DNA of 29,266 nt from an uncultured Lachnospiraceae bacterium (GCA_910584585.1 CAJUBP010000033.1:1-29266); one strand, 5' to 3'. Counted from the first letter of the stretch, positions 16,615 to 24,635 are shown. Notes: generated from the sequence alone by a model not told the origin. Made by a program: numbers and translations.

Positions 16615-16720
16615 TTGCCATTCCTCCTTATTCCTGATTCTTTCTTTCACTATCCAAAGCCGCTTTGTATCTGTCGCTAAGATACATTTTCTAAACGGCT
16701 TCATTGCCTGCCTTAACGCG

Positions 16721-16864
16721 CGCTTTTCAAGGCCGTTTAGTCCCTGACCTCAATTACGTTTTTTAATGCCGTTTAGTTCCTTACCTCAATTACGCTTTTC
16801 AAGGCCGTTTAGTCCCTGACCTCAATTACGCTTTTCAAGGCCGTTTAGTCCCTGACCTTAATAT
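16721..16864 (-). repeat. Four 36-bp tandem repeats including the aspS stop codon
   Basis: Units begin at 16721, 16757, 16793 and 16829, each starting CGCTTTTCAAGGCCGTTTAG on the plus strand (the 16757 unit is diverged). The last unit contains the end of aspS (VRD and TAA), so the other three look like downstream duplications of the gene's own 3' end. The array lies in the aspS-gatC intercistronic region. Confidence 0.9.
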
Positions 16865-18590
16865 GCACTTCCCGAAGCTGCTGTTCCGTCACCGGGCCCG
16901 GCGCGCCGCACATCAAATCCTGGGCGTTTCCATTCATGGGATATGCAATCACTTCCCGGATGTTCTCTTCCCCCCGCAGCAGCATAATCATCCGGTCAAT
17001 CCCCGGCGCCATTCCTGCATGGGGCGGCGCACCAAACTGAAACGCATGGTAAAGGGCGCCGAATTTATTTTTCAGGACTTCCTCATCGTAGCCTGCAATC
17101 TCAAACGCCTTTACCATAATCTGCAAATCGTGGTTTCTTACGGCACCGGAGGAAAGCTCCACGCCGTTGCAGATAATATCGTACTGGTAGGCCAGAATTT
17201 CCAGAGGGTCCTGAGTTTCTAAGGCTTCCAGCCCTCCCTGGGGCATGGAAAATGGGTTGTGTGTAAATCCAATCTGCTTCGTCTGGGGATCCCGCTCAAA
17301 CATGGGAAAATCGTTGACATAGCAGAACCGGAAAGCGTCTTTCTCCAGCAAATCCAGCTTTTCTCCCAATTCCGCGCGAATCATTCCTGCAAAATAAGCC
17401 GCTCTGGCCTCCCGATCCGCCATAAAGAAAATGGTGTCTCCCGTTTCCAGTTTCGCAAGACTTCGGAATTCTTCTTTTAACTCCTCCGGGATAAATTTAT
17501 CGATGGGGCCTTTGTAACTGCCGTCCTCCATCACTTCCAGGTATCCCAGTCCGCCCATGCCGATTTCTGTAGCAAACTTCAATAATTTTCCATGAAAGCT
17601 CTTGGACATTTCCGCATGAACCCGGATGGCCCGCACTGTTTTACCCAAAAACGGCTGAAAGGTGCATTTCTGAAAAAATTCCGTCAAATCCATAATCCGC
17701 AGAGGGTTTCTCAAATCCGGCTTATCTGTGCCAAATTCCAGCATTGCCTGTTTGTAACTGTAGACCGGATACGGGGCTTTCGTCACTGCGCTTCCCTCGG
17801 GCGCAAATTTTTCAAACGCGGCTGACAGCACTTCCTCGCCTACCCGGAATACATCCTCCTGATCCGCAAAACTCATTTCAAAATCCAGCTGGTAAAATTC
17901 TCCCGGCGACCGGTCCGCCCTGGCGTCTTCATCCCGGAAACAGGGGGCAATCTGGAAATACTTGTCAAAGCCTGACACCATCAAAAGCTGTTTATACTGC
18001 TGAGGCGCCTGGGGCAGCGCGTAAAATTGTCCTTTGTATTTCCTGGAAGGAACAATATAATCCCTGGCTCCTTCCGGGGAAGAGGCTGAGAGGATCGGCG
18101 TCTGAATCTCCAGAAATCCCAGCTCTGTCATTTTCTCCCGCAGATAAGAAATCACTTTAGAACGGAACACAATGTTGTCTTTCACTTTCCTGTTCCGCAA
18201 ATCCAGATAGCGGTACTTCAGCCGGACATCCTCCCGGACTTCTCTGCTGGTCATAACCTCAAAGGGAAGCGCTGCGTATACATCGCCCAGCACCTTAATT
18301 TCTTTTGCCTCCAGTTCTATCGTTCCCGTGGGAATCTTTGGGTTATAAGTGTCTTCGTCCCGCTTTTCAATCAATCCCTGGATGGATACTGCCTGTTCCT
18401 TGCGGATCCCTTCCAGAAGCCGGCTGTTTCGGATTACAACCTGCATCACCGCGTACATATCCCGCAGATCAATAAAAGATACGCCGCCGTGATCTCTGAT
18501 ATTTTCCACCCATCCGGCTACCCGCAATGTCCTTCCGATATCCTGTTCACTTACCTGATCCAACGTAACTTCTCTGTAACAAATACTCAT
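16845..18590 (-). CDS. aspS: Aspartyl-tRNA synthetase (bacterial type)
   Basis: Class II aminoacyl-tRNA synthetase charging tRNAAsp, 581 residues. It has an N-terminal OB-fold (RTLRVAGWVENIRDHGGVSFIDLRD), motif 2 (PCFRDEDARADRSPGEFYQL then DFEMSF), a bacterial GAD insertion after FGTDKPDLRNPL, and motif 3 (GMAPGIDRMIMLLRG). ATG 18590 is preceded by AAGGAGTGGG; an upstream ATG at 18614 is not supported by a ribosome-binding site. It heads an operon with gatCAB and follows a T-box. The pairing suggests a non-discriminating AspRS that also charges tRNAAsn for amidation, but no residue read here proves that. Confidence 0.95.
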   Translation of the reverse strand: MSICYREVTLDQVSEQDIGRTLRVAGWVENIRDHGGVSFIDLRDMYAVMQVVIRNSRLLEGIRKEQAVSIQGLIEKRDEDTYNPKIPTGTIELEAKEIKVLGDVYAALPFEVMTSREVREDVRLKYRYLDLRNRKVKDNIVFRSKVISYLREKMTELGFLEIQTPILSASSPEGARDYIVPSRKYKGQFYALPQAPQQYKQLLMVSGFDKYFQIAPCFRDEDARADRSPGEFYQLDFEMSFADQEDVFRVGEEVLSAAFEKFAPEGSAVTKAPYPVYSYKQAMLEFGTDKPDLRNPLRIMDLTEFFQKCTFQPFLGKTVRAIRVHAEMSKSFHGKLLKFATEIGMGGLGYLEVMEDGSYKGPIDKFIPEELKEEFRSLAKLETGDTIFFMADREARAAYFAGMIRAELGEKLDLLEKDAFRFCYVNDFPMFERDPQTKQIGFTHNPFSMPQGGLEALETQDPLEILAYQYDIICNGVELSSGAVRNHDLQIMVKAFEIAGYDEEVLKNKFGALYHAFQFGAPPHAGMAPGIDRMIMLLRGEENIREVIAYPMNGNAQDLMCGAPGPVTEQQLREVHIKVRD

Positions 18591-18644
18591 AATTCCCACT
18601 CCTTTTCTTCGCAATCACGCAGGGGAGAGCCATCTTCCCTGCTC

Positions 18645-18708
18645 GCACGGGGCTGTGCAATCGAGTAGGGAAGAGCCCGCTTCCCCTACTCGCCGCGCGC
18701 CCCGTGCG
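18645..18708 (-). repeat. Long palindrome and direct repeat in the aspS leader
   Basis: GCACGGGGC (18645-18653) pairs with GCCCCGTGC near 18699-18707. Nested inside, CGAGTAGGGAAG (18662-18673) pairs with CTTCCCCTACTCG (18680-18692). GCACGGGGCTGTGCA occurs again at 18732-18746, so this is a repeat-rich, GC-rich insertion between the T-box terminator and aspS. It resembles a REP-like palindromic unit. Confidence 0.6.
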
Positions 18709-18747
18709 ACGCATAGCGGCATGTTTCCTCTGCACGGGGCTGTGCAT

Positions 18748-18780
18748 AAAAAAACCCCGGAATACTAATGTATTCCGGGG
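18748..18780 (-). terminator. T-box terminator hairpin
   Basis: Plus strand 18755-18780 is a perfect 10-bp stem (CCCCGGAATA / TATTCCGGGG) with a 6-base loop. Seven A at 18748-18754 give a minus-strand U-tract. It is the terminator arm that alternates with the T-box antiterminator. Confidence 0.9.
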
Positions 18781-19160
18781 CGAATCTCTGTTCTAATCCG
18801 CGGTACCACCCGCATTGAAAATGCCTTTCCCTGCATATGCAGGTTCTGAATCATTTTCCTCTCTAAGGAACTGAAAAACGAATCCGTTCTCCATTCCTGA
18901 TGCTTAACGCGCATAACACGTACTGACCTACTTGCCTGAAATTAGACAAAAACTATTCTGATTCCCTATCAAATGCCTATCACTTTGCAGCTATTCTGAT
19001 AGCCTCTCATCAGCCTCTGCCATCTGGGACTGTTCAGCCAGTCTGCTCCAGAGTGTTCCCTTTGCTTTCTCTTCCAAACGGCGCTCTCAGTCGGTGACGC
19101 CATATTCCTGTCGGCCTCTGAAAACAAGAGTCTCCTTCATCGCTTTCATTTATTGATGTT
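18781..19160 (-). ncRNA. T-box leader controlling aspS-gatCAB
   Basis: The minus strand contains the invariant T-box sequence GGGTGGTACCGCGG (rc of 18798-18811) upstream of a strong terminator. The 5' part begins with a stem I-like GCGATGAAGGAGAC motif near 19130-19150. Uncharged tRNA binding should favour the antiterminator and operon expression. The specifier codon (Asp or Asn expected) could not be assigned confidently by eye. The 5' end is approximate. Confidence 0.92.
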
Positions 19161-19175
19161 TCTTAGTTATGGGTT

Positions 19176-19204
19176 ATCTTAGCATATATTATTCCATTTG
19201 GCAA
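19176..19204 (-). promoter_or_regulatory. Promoter of the T-box/aspS operon
   Basis: Minus strand TTGCCA (19204-19199) and TAAGAT (19181-19176) with a 17-base spacer, just before the T-box. Confidence 0.6.
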
Positions 19205-19240
19205 GAAAAATTTTATTTTTCCAAACAACTCTAAATGCAG

Positions 19241-21061
19241 TTACAGTTGGAATTTGCTCGCCTGATCATTCTGTCTGCGGCTCAATTCCACAAGTCCCTG
19301 GGTATCCTCCGTACACTCGTCGATGGTCTGGGACAGAAGCATCATGCTTGCGCTGGTCTCCTGAGTGGACGCCGCATTCTGTTCCACTACGCTGGCCAGA
19401 CTGTTCGCGGAATCTGTAACGATCTTTTTCAGGGAATTCAAAATCTCTGTCTGTCCGCCGATTTCTTTCGTTACTTCTTCCACCATGGCAACTTCCCGTT
19501 TCAGACTTTCGAAGGCCGCTCTTGTCTCTTCCAGGCACTTCTGCTGCTTCTGCACATTGTTGGTCACTTCCTGCATCTTGCTGACAGAAACCTCTACATT
19601 TCCTACAAGTTCTTTTACAATGCTTTCGATCTCCTGAGCATTGCCGGATGACTCTTCCGAAAGATTCCGGATTTCTTCTGCCACAACCGCAAACCCTCTG
19701 CCGGCTTCTCCGGCCCTGGCCGCCTCAATGCTGGCATTCAAAGAAAGCAGGTTGGTCTGAGACGCCAGCCCTTTGATAATCTCAATGGTTTTATTGATAT
19801 CGGCCGCAGAATCATTGTTCCGGTTGGTCTGTTCTGACACCACGTCGATTGCTTCTATAGTCATTCTGGTAATGCGGTTCAGTTCCTGAATGCTCTCAGA
19901 AGCCCCTGCAGAATGTTCCGCCATGGCGGATACCGCTTCTTCTAACTTCTGCACGCCGCTCTTTTCCACTTCAATAACGCCGCCCAGTTCTGTAATTTTC
20001 TCATTCATGGTCTCTGTTTCATTGGCGCTGTTAGTAGCCCCCTGAGCCAGATCATCAATGGCCTGGTTGGTATTCTGAATGCTCTCTGATATGTAGCCAA
20101 ACTTCTCGCTGAATTTCTCACTGCTCTGGTTCAAAGTCTCCCCAGTCTGAAGCACGTTTCCGATCATATTCGCCAATGACTGACGGACATTTTCCAGAGA
20201 ACGGGCCATCTCACCGATTTCATCGCCTCTTTTCTGCAGGGCAGGGCTGATGGTAAAGCTTAAATCTCCGGCAGCCACCTGGCGGAGATGTCCTTCCACA
20301 ATTGTGATTCCCTTAGTAATCCTCGTCCCGCTGAGAGCGGAAATAATCAAAGCTGACAGCAGCATCACCACTGCCGCAACCCCGTAAATGGTCAGCATAT
20401 CCGCAAATTCTTTTTGAATTGCTTCTTTCCTGCCGTCAATCTTTTCATTCATCTCATCCACATAGTTCCCGGTAGCAATTGCCCAGCCCCAGGGCTCAAA
20501 CATTTCCGTATAGGCAATCTTAGGCGCAACCGTCACCCCGTCCGACTTGGTAAAATAAAATTCATTATATCCGCCGCCGGCCTTGGCAGTGGCAACTACA
20601 CTCTGCGTCACCTTGACTCCGTTCTGATCTGTCAAATCATATCGGTTGGTTCCCTCCTGATCGGTCAGAATCGGATGCATGACACAGACATAATCCTCTC
20701 CGTCAATCCAGATATAACCTGAATCATCATCGCGGTAACGCATATTACGGACTGCCTCAGCCGCCCTTCTCTTAGCCACTTCTTCTGTGAATTCGCCGTT
20801 TTGGCTCCTGTCATAGTAACTCTGCACCACAGACATTGCTCCCTGTACCTGAGACTTAATCTCCATGGAATAGCCGTCATTCATGGTTTCTTCATACAGT
20901 TCCGCTGATTCATCCATGGACTGCTTCAAATAATGGACGCCCAAAATTGCCAGGCCGATTGTCGGGATGGAAACCATAATGCAAATGATGGAAACCAACA
21001 TCACCGTTAAACTCCGGTAACCTTTTGTCTTTTTCGTTTTCTCAGCTTTTTTCGCTTTCAT
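19241..21061 (-). CDS. Methyl-accepting chemotaxis protein with single Cache sensor
   Basis: Transmembrane chemoreceptor of 606 residues that signals through CheW/CheA. Order: a Lys-rich cytoplasmic start, TM1 (about 17-42), an extracellular sCache_2-like domain (GYIWIDGEDYVCVMHPI, then GWAIATGNYVDEM), TM2 (about 220-242), HAMP, and the MA signalling domain with its hairpin tip (GRGFAVVAEEIRNLSEESSG). The C-terminus lacks a CheR-tethering pentapeptide. ATG 21061 follows GGAAGGTGGGG; the longer ORF start at 21097 is not supported. It has its own promoter and is monocistronic here. The ligand is unknown, though sCache_2 domains often sense small carboxylates. Confidence 0.95.
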   Translation of the reverse strand: MKAKKAEKTKKTKGYRSLTVMLVSIICIMVSIPTIGLAILGVHYLKQSMDESAELYEETMNDGYSMEIKSQVQGAMSVVQSYYDRSQNGEFTEEVAKRRAAEAVRNMRYRDDDSGYIWIDGEDYVCVMHPILTDQEGTNRYDLTDQNGVKVTQSVVATAKAGGGYNEFYFTKSDGVTVAPKIAYTEMFEPWGWAIATGNYVDEMNEKIDGRKEAIQKEFADMLTIYGVAAVVMLLSALIISALSGTRITKGITIVEGHLRQVAAGDLSFTISPALQKRGDEIGEMARSLENVRQSLANMIGNVLQTGETLNQSSEKFSEKFGYISESIQNTNQAIDDLAQGATNSANETETMNEKITELGGVIEVEKSGVQKLEEAVSAMAEHSAGASESIQELNRITRMTIEAIDVVSEQTNRNNDSAADINKTIEIIKGLASQTNLLSLNASIEAARAGEAGRGFAVVAEEIRNLSEESSGNAQEIESIVKELVGNVEVSVSKMQEVTNNVQKQQKCLEETRAAFESLKREVAMVEEVTKEIGGQTEILNSLKKIVTDSANSLASVVEQNAASTQETSASMMLLSQTIDECTEDTQGLVELSRRQNDQASKFQL

Positions 21062-21185
21062 GTAACCCCACCTTCCAAATTTTCCACCTTCACACAATAA
21101 ACTCTGAAACTGTTTCGCCTGCCCTTTTAGGGACTGAATGTCCGTCCATAATATGAAAACCGAAAATTTTAATAGTAATACTTTT

Positions 21186-21213
21186 ATTATACACTTTTTT
21201 CGGTCGAAGTCAA
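21186..21213 (-). promoter_or_regulatory. Promoter of the chemoreceptor gene
   Basis: Minus strand TTGACT (21213-21208) and perfect TATAAT (21191-21186), 16-base spacer. It resembles sigma-A rather than the flagellar sigma-28 consensus often used for chemoreceptors. Confidence 0.65.
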
Positions 21214-21276
21214 TGAACAGATTCCGTTTATCCTAGCTGAACTTTTACGACTTTTACGTGTAACCCTTTGGGAGAA

Positions 21277-22143
21277 TCAAAGATTTTTCAATGCCCATAT
21301 AAGATTTTTGGCCATTCCGTCTGCTGTGTCAGAAAAAAATATGTTATGCCGATTTATTTTTTCCTGGCACATGGCAAGATTTCTGGGATTTGCGCGAAAG
21401 GCCTCTTCATTCTTCCGGAGTCTTCCGGTATCCAATCCCGCGTCTGCAAAGGCTCTTCGGACGGTTTCATAGACGTTATTCTCATTGGGAGAACCGAAAT
21501 TATAAACGCCGCCTGGCAATTCAAATGTTTTCCCCATATTCCTTACCACCTCGCAAACGTCTGTGATGCCCCGTCTGTCATAGACAGGAAATGGAATGGC
21601 CTCTGCCCCTGACAGCTTCGGAAGAAGAGTCCGAAAGAAATCGCCGTGTTCTCCCGGCCGCCCCGGTTTTACATCATACATCCAGGTCAGCCGCAGCAAT
21701 ATGCAGTCTGGATTGAGGCTCAGACATTCCTGCTCTGCTTTTAATTTTTCCCTGCCGTATAAATTGCCGGGCCGGAGTTCTTCCTCCTCCCGATGAGCCT
21801 TGGCATTGTCTGTTTCCAACCGGGAGAAATACACCTGATCGGAACTGCAGAGAATGCATTTTGCATTAATTTCACCGGCGGCTTTCGCAATATTGACGCT
21901 GCCTGCCACATTGATCTTCCAGGATTGTTCCGGGTCTTTTTCACACCTGCCCACATCCGACATGGCGGCGCAGTGAATGATAACATCCGGCTGGTATTTT
22001 TTTAATACAAAAGCGGTACTGTCCGGGTCTGTAATGTCCAGTTCTTTATGGGTCGGAGCAGCAATTTCATATGTTTCAGCGTAGAAATCAGCGATCCTTC
22101 TTCCCAGAAAGCCGGACGCGCCGGTAATCAGCAGTTTTTTCAT
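21277..22143 (-). CDS. NAD(P)-dependent sugar-nucleotide reductase (RmlD-like SDR)
   Basis: Extended short-chain dehydrogenase, 288 residues, of the dTDP-4-dehydrorhamnose reductase (RmlD) substrate-binding type. The Rossmann motif GASGFLG is at residues 8-14. HCAAMSDVGRCEKDPE and the catalytic Ser region SSDQVY follow, and the catalytic pair Tyr129/Lys133 is in YGREK. The start ATG has TAAGGAGG upstream. No rmlABC genes are nearby, so the assignment is to the family, not to rhamnose synthesis. It is the last gene of the minus-strand run and is separated from the broken carbamoyltransferase by a palindromic element. Confidence 0.85.
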   Translation of the reverse strand: MKKLLITGASGFLGRRIADFYAETYEIAAPTHKELDITDPDSTAFVLKKYQPDVIIHCAAMSDVGRCEKDPEQSWKINVAGSVNIAKAAGEINAKCILCSSDQVYFSRLETDNAKAHREEEELRPGNLYGREKLKAEQECLSLNPDCILLRLTWMYDVKPGRPGEHGDFFRTLLPKLSGAEAIPFPVYDRRGITDVCEVVRNMGKTFELPGGVYNFGSPNENNVYETVRRAFADAGLDTGRLRKNEEAFRANPRNLAMCQEKINRHNIFFSDTADGMAKNLIWALKNL

Positions 22144-22174
22144 ACTTTACCTCCTTAAGATTTGTTCAGAAATA

Positions 22175-22356
22175 GATTGTTCGTTTTAGAGCGTGTCTTA
22201 AAATTCATTCCCGCAATCTGCCGCCCCACTTCACACCAGATTTCATGCTGAATTTAGTCAATGTAGCCCACTACACCTTCGAAATTCAGCATAAAATCTG
22301 ATGTAAATTGGGACGACATCTTGCGGAAAGCAATTTTAAGACACGCTCTAGAACGA
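22175..22356. repeat. Palindromic interspersed element with 25-bp terminal inverted repeats (full copy)
   Basis: TCGTTTTAGAGCGTGTCTTA (from 22181) pairs with the region ending AAGACACGCTCTAGAACGA at 22356, with one mismatch in 25. The whole interior is an imperfect palindrome: CCGCAATCTGCCGCCCCA on the left mirrors TGGGACGACATCTTGCGG on the right, and CAGATTTCATGCTGAATTT mirrors AAATTCAGCATAAAATCTG. It could fold into one hairpin of about 80 bp. A truncated copy lies at 1645-1740. It is non-coding and MITE-like. Its right end supplies the stop codon of the adjacent pseudogene. Confidence 0.8.
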
Positions 22357-22801
22357 TTGCTGATTTTCCAGACAATATATCATAACCGCCTGCTGAACAG
22401 CTAACAAACTCTTTTTGAAGCCATACCCCACAAAATATTCAGAATCTATCACATCGCCGGAGACTTCTTCCCCGCGGTAAAATGGCGGACAGGGATTTAA
22501 CAGGGCATTTTTATTGGCAAGCTCCATTACTTCTCTGGTCACCTGATAATCTTTGAAATCCTGTAACAATTGGGAAGGAATAGAATCCGTGCATATAATA
22601 TCTTTTCCCCTGGCCGCCCAGAAGATAAATCCCTTTTTCAAAAGTCACCCGTGTTCTGATGCTTGTGTCAGGGAAAAACAAAACAATACTTTTTCCCTTG
22701 AGAAAATCATTATATTTTCCATCATTGATATCATCTGCAAGATGGAATATCTGATCGATTTCACCTAACTGCAGATCCGTAAACCGAATCAAATCTTTCA
22801 T
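22348..22801 (-). pseudogene. Carbamoyltransferase (ornithine/aspartate carbamoyltransferase family), internally deleted
   Basis: The N-terminal fragment (from ATG 22801, AAAGGGG upstream) contains the carbamoyl-phosphate motif FFPDTSIRTRVTFEKG, a variant of SxRTR, and reads up to YLLGGQ. A different frame then resumes at GKDIICTDSIP and continues to NPCPPFYRGEEV, the family's C-terminal active-site loop. Roughly 110-120 residues normally between these parts are missing and the junction near 22610 shifts the frame, so no functional enzyme is possible. The stop TAG (22348-22350) lies within the end of the palindromic element. Exact family member unknown. Confidence 0.85.
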
Positions 22802-22831
22802 GCAGCCTGCCCCTTTCCTGCCTCAAATCTT

Positions 22832-23272
22832 TTATCCAGTAAGCCACTGGATAAAGGCTGTCTTGTCCGTATTGTTGTATCCGGCATTTTTATAAAAATC
22901 AAAAGTCGCCTGGTCCCGGCTTCCTGTCAGCAGCATCATCTTATAGCAATTATGCCTTTCGGCAATCTGTCTGGCATATGCAAGACATTCCGACGCCAGG
23001 CCCCGCCTTCTGAAATCCTTATGGGTAACCACATTTTCCACAAAAGCATAGGGACGCGCCTTCCTGCTCAGATTGGGTATGATCACGCATACGCAGGAAG
23101 AGACAATTTTCCCGGAACTCTCATTTACAATCAAATGATGGTTTTCATCTTCCAAAATTTGTTTCCAGGCCTCTGACAGACAGGGCGACTGTTCCGGAAT
23201 GGATTCTTCATGCAGATATAAATATAACTCCAATATTTGATATAAGTCTTCTTTTTTTACTTCTCTTACCAT
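22832..23272 (-). CDS. GNAT family N-acetyltransferase
   Basis: Predicted cytoplasmic acetyl-CoA-dependent acetyltransferase, 146 residues, a complete single GNAT domain. Motif A for acetyl-CoA binding is visible as VVTHKDFRRRGLASECL (R/Q-x-x-G-x-A variant), and the domain ends with FYKNAGYNNTDKTAF. The ATG is preceded by GGAGG. It lies about 40 bases after the RibD/DHFR-like gene and just before the broken carbamoyltransferase, in a loose minus-strand cluster. The acceptor substrate cannot be inferred. Confidence 0.88.
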   Translation of the reverse strand: MVREVKKEDLYQILELYLYLHEESIPEQSPCLSEAWKQILEDENHHLIVNESSGKIVSSCVCVIIPNLSRKARPYAFVENVVTHKDFRRRGLASECLAYARQIAERHNCYKMMLLTGSRDQATFDFYKNAGYNNTDKTAFIQWLTG

Positions 23273-23313
23273 ACTTCCTCCACATGCTTCTGCAAATCCA
23301 TGAGATCTTCCTT

Positions 23314-23844
23314 TTATCTGCGGACATAAACAAGTTCCGTAATTCCGTTATAAGTCTGGGTCCGCGCTAATTTAAGCTTTCTTTCATTTGGAATTTCCCC
23401 AAACAGGCGAATGCCGGAGCCTAAAATCGTAGGTATCACAGAAATATAATATTCGTCAATCAGGTCATTTTGAATCAGCGGCTGAATGATACTGCTGCCG
23501 CCGCAAATCCAAATTCCTTTTCCTTGTTCCTGCTTCAATGTTCTCACAATCTGACATGAATTGTCTTTCACAAATTTTATCTTGTCCGCGGGCGGCAGTT
23601 CTCTGTGTGTGATGACATAGCTGGTCAATTCCCGATAGGGCCACTCTCCCGGTGATAATTCCATTGCAACCTGCCGGTACGTGTTCCATCCCATTACAAC
23701 GGTATCCATATTTTTGACAAATGCGGAATAGGTATCTATATTATCTTCATCAGGGCCATGCCCATGCAGCCAGTTTACAGAGCCGCTGCGATCTGCGATA
23801 TATCCGTCCAGGCTCATTGCGATATATAGGGTAACTGTTCTCAT
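23314..23844 (-). CDS. RibD C-terminal / dihydrofolate-reductase-like oxidoreductase
   Basis: Predicted NAD(P)H-dependent reductase of the stand-alone RibD_C (DHFR-like) family, 176 residues. Landmarks: the N-terminus LYIAMSLDGYIAD, VVMGWNTYRQV with GNTY-like turn, the cofactor loop IWICGGSSIIQPL, then IPTILGSGIRLF. These small proteins occur widely in Firmicutes and their substrates are mostly unknown; they are not true DHFR. The ATG is preceded by GAGGAGG and lies 15 bases after the broken acetyltransferase gene, so the two were probably co-transcribed. Confidence 0.9.
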   Translation of the reverse strand: MRTVTLYIAMSLDGYIADRSGSVNWLHGHGPDEDNIDTYSAFVKNMDTVVMGWNTYRQVAMELSPGEWPYRELTSYVITHRELPPADKIKFVKDNSCQIVRTLKQEQGKGIWICGGSSIIQPLIQNDLIDEYYISVIPTILGSGIRLFGEIPNERKLKLARTQTYNGITELVYVRR

Positions 23845-23859
23845 CGTACCTCCTCAAAT

Positions 23860-24437
23860 TTAGCCGCGCAGTTTCAAAACAGCAATTAATTCTTCTCCGT
23901 CCATATCCCCGGTTTCAACAAATCCAAATGAGCGGTATAACTGGCTGGTGACCTCATTCTCCGGTTCATAAGACAGCCAGCAGTATTCGGCCTCCCCGCA
24001 TGGAAATGTTTTTATGAAATCCAATGCCAGCCTGATGGCTTCTCTGCCATATCCCTTATGCTGATGATTTCGATCTATTACTCCGGCGGTTAAATATCGC
24101 ATCAGATTGCGCAGATGGAGATTTGGGCAAGCAAGATGGTGCGATATTTAACCGCCGGAGTAATATCATCAGCCGCCAGAGATTATAATTGCCTTTGGCT
24201 ATAGAGGGGGGCGTCATCCCAGTAATCGTCTGTGTCAAAACCAACCATCAAAAAGCCTATGGGCTTATCATCCTCATATATTCCGAACGGGAAGGCATAT
24301 CCATTGCCCGTTATGGCGGCATAAGCTTCAATGATGCTGATGTCATTGGCTGCTACAAAACTTTTCTGTTCTTCAGTCACGCTTAATTTCAGAATGTCCC
24401 ATACATTTTTGCCAGTTATTTTGTCAAGTTTAAGCAT
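23860..24437 (-). pseudogene. GNAT acetyltransferase broken by a frameshift and an 88-bp palindromic insertion
   Basis: The start ATG (24435-24437) has AAGGAG upstream. The N-terminal part reads to DDYWDDAP, where a run of six G (24206-24211) shifts the frame. One base fewer restores SIAKGNYNLWRLMI. An 88-bp inverted-repeat element (24077-24164) then separates LMI from DRNHQHKGYGREAIRLALDF, the acetyl-CoA motif A. The 3' part is intact to the stop and includes EAEYCWLSYEPENEV and YRSFGFVETG. Two independent lesions make function unlikely, although an 80-residue C-terminal fragment has an ATG inside the element. Confidence 0.9.
24077..24164. mobile_element. 88-bp palindromic insertion with 25-bp perfect inverted repeats
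   Basis: Arms ATTACTCCGGCGGTTAAATA (start, 24077) and TTTAACCGCCGGAGTAAT (end, 24164) are exact reverse complements over 25 bases (24077-24101 and 24140-24164). The 38-base middle is non-palindromic. It interrupts an otherwise recognisable acetyltransferase gene exactly between conserved blocks, which shows that it is an insertion. Any target duplication is at most about 2 bases (AT). No other copy is seen in this window. Confidence 0.8.
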
Positions 24438-24592
24438 AGTTTCTCCTTACAAATTTCCAATCTATCAAGTTCTCATAGGTCCATCCACCGCTCTTTTGGC
24501 GACTGCGCACCGCCTTGAAAATCACAAACTTATTGTACCACAGATGAAATGGTTCTGGAAACAGTTCATTTGAAAATATTCCTAAAATTTTC
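24438..24592. other. Intergenic stretch, no gene identified
   Basis: Contains the acetyltransferase ribosome-binding site at its left edge. A short minus-strand open stretch (KAVRSRQKSGGWTYENLIDW) has no start and could be a remnant; I cannot name it. Confidence 0.3.
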
Positions 24593-24635
24593 TTGCATTC
24601 GGTAACCAACTATTTTATGATACAAATAGGTAACC
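24593..24635 (+). promoter_or_regulatory. Promoter with two GGTAACC direct repeats
   Basis: TTGCAT (24593-24598) and TATGAT (24616-24621), spacer 17. The palindromic heptamer GGTAACC followed by AA occurs inside the spacer (24601-24607) and again 28 bases on, just after the likely start site (24629-24635). The placement suggests a repressor operator pair. Confidence 0.55.

Noticed and set aside
18547..18747. Minus-strand ORF in the aspS leader
   Set aside because: It covers the palindromic leader and overlaps the aspS start in another frame, and has no ribosome-binding site.
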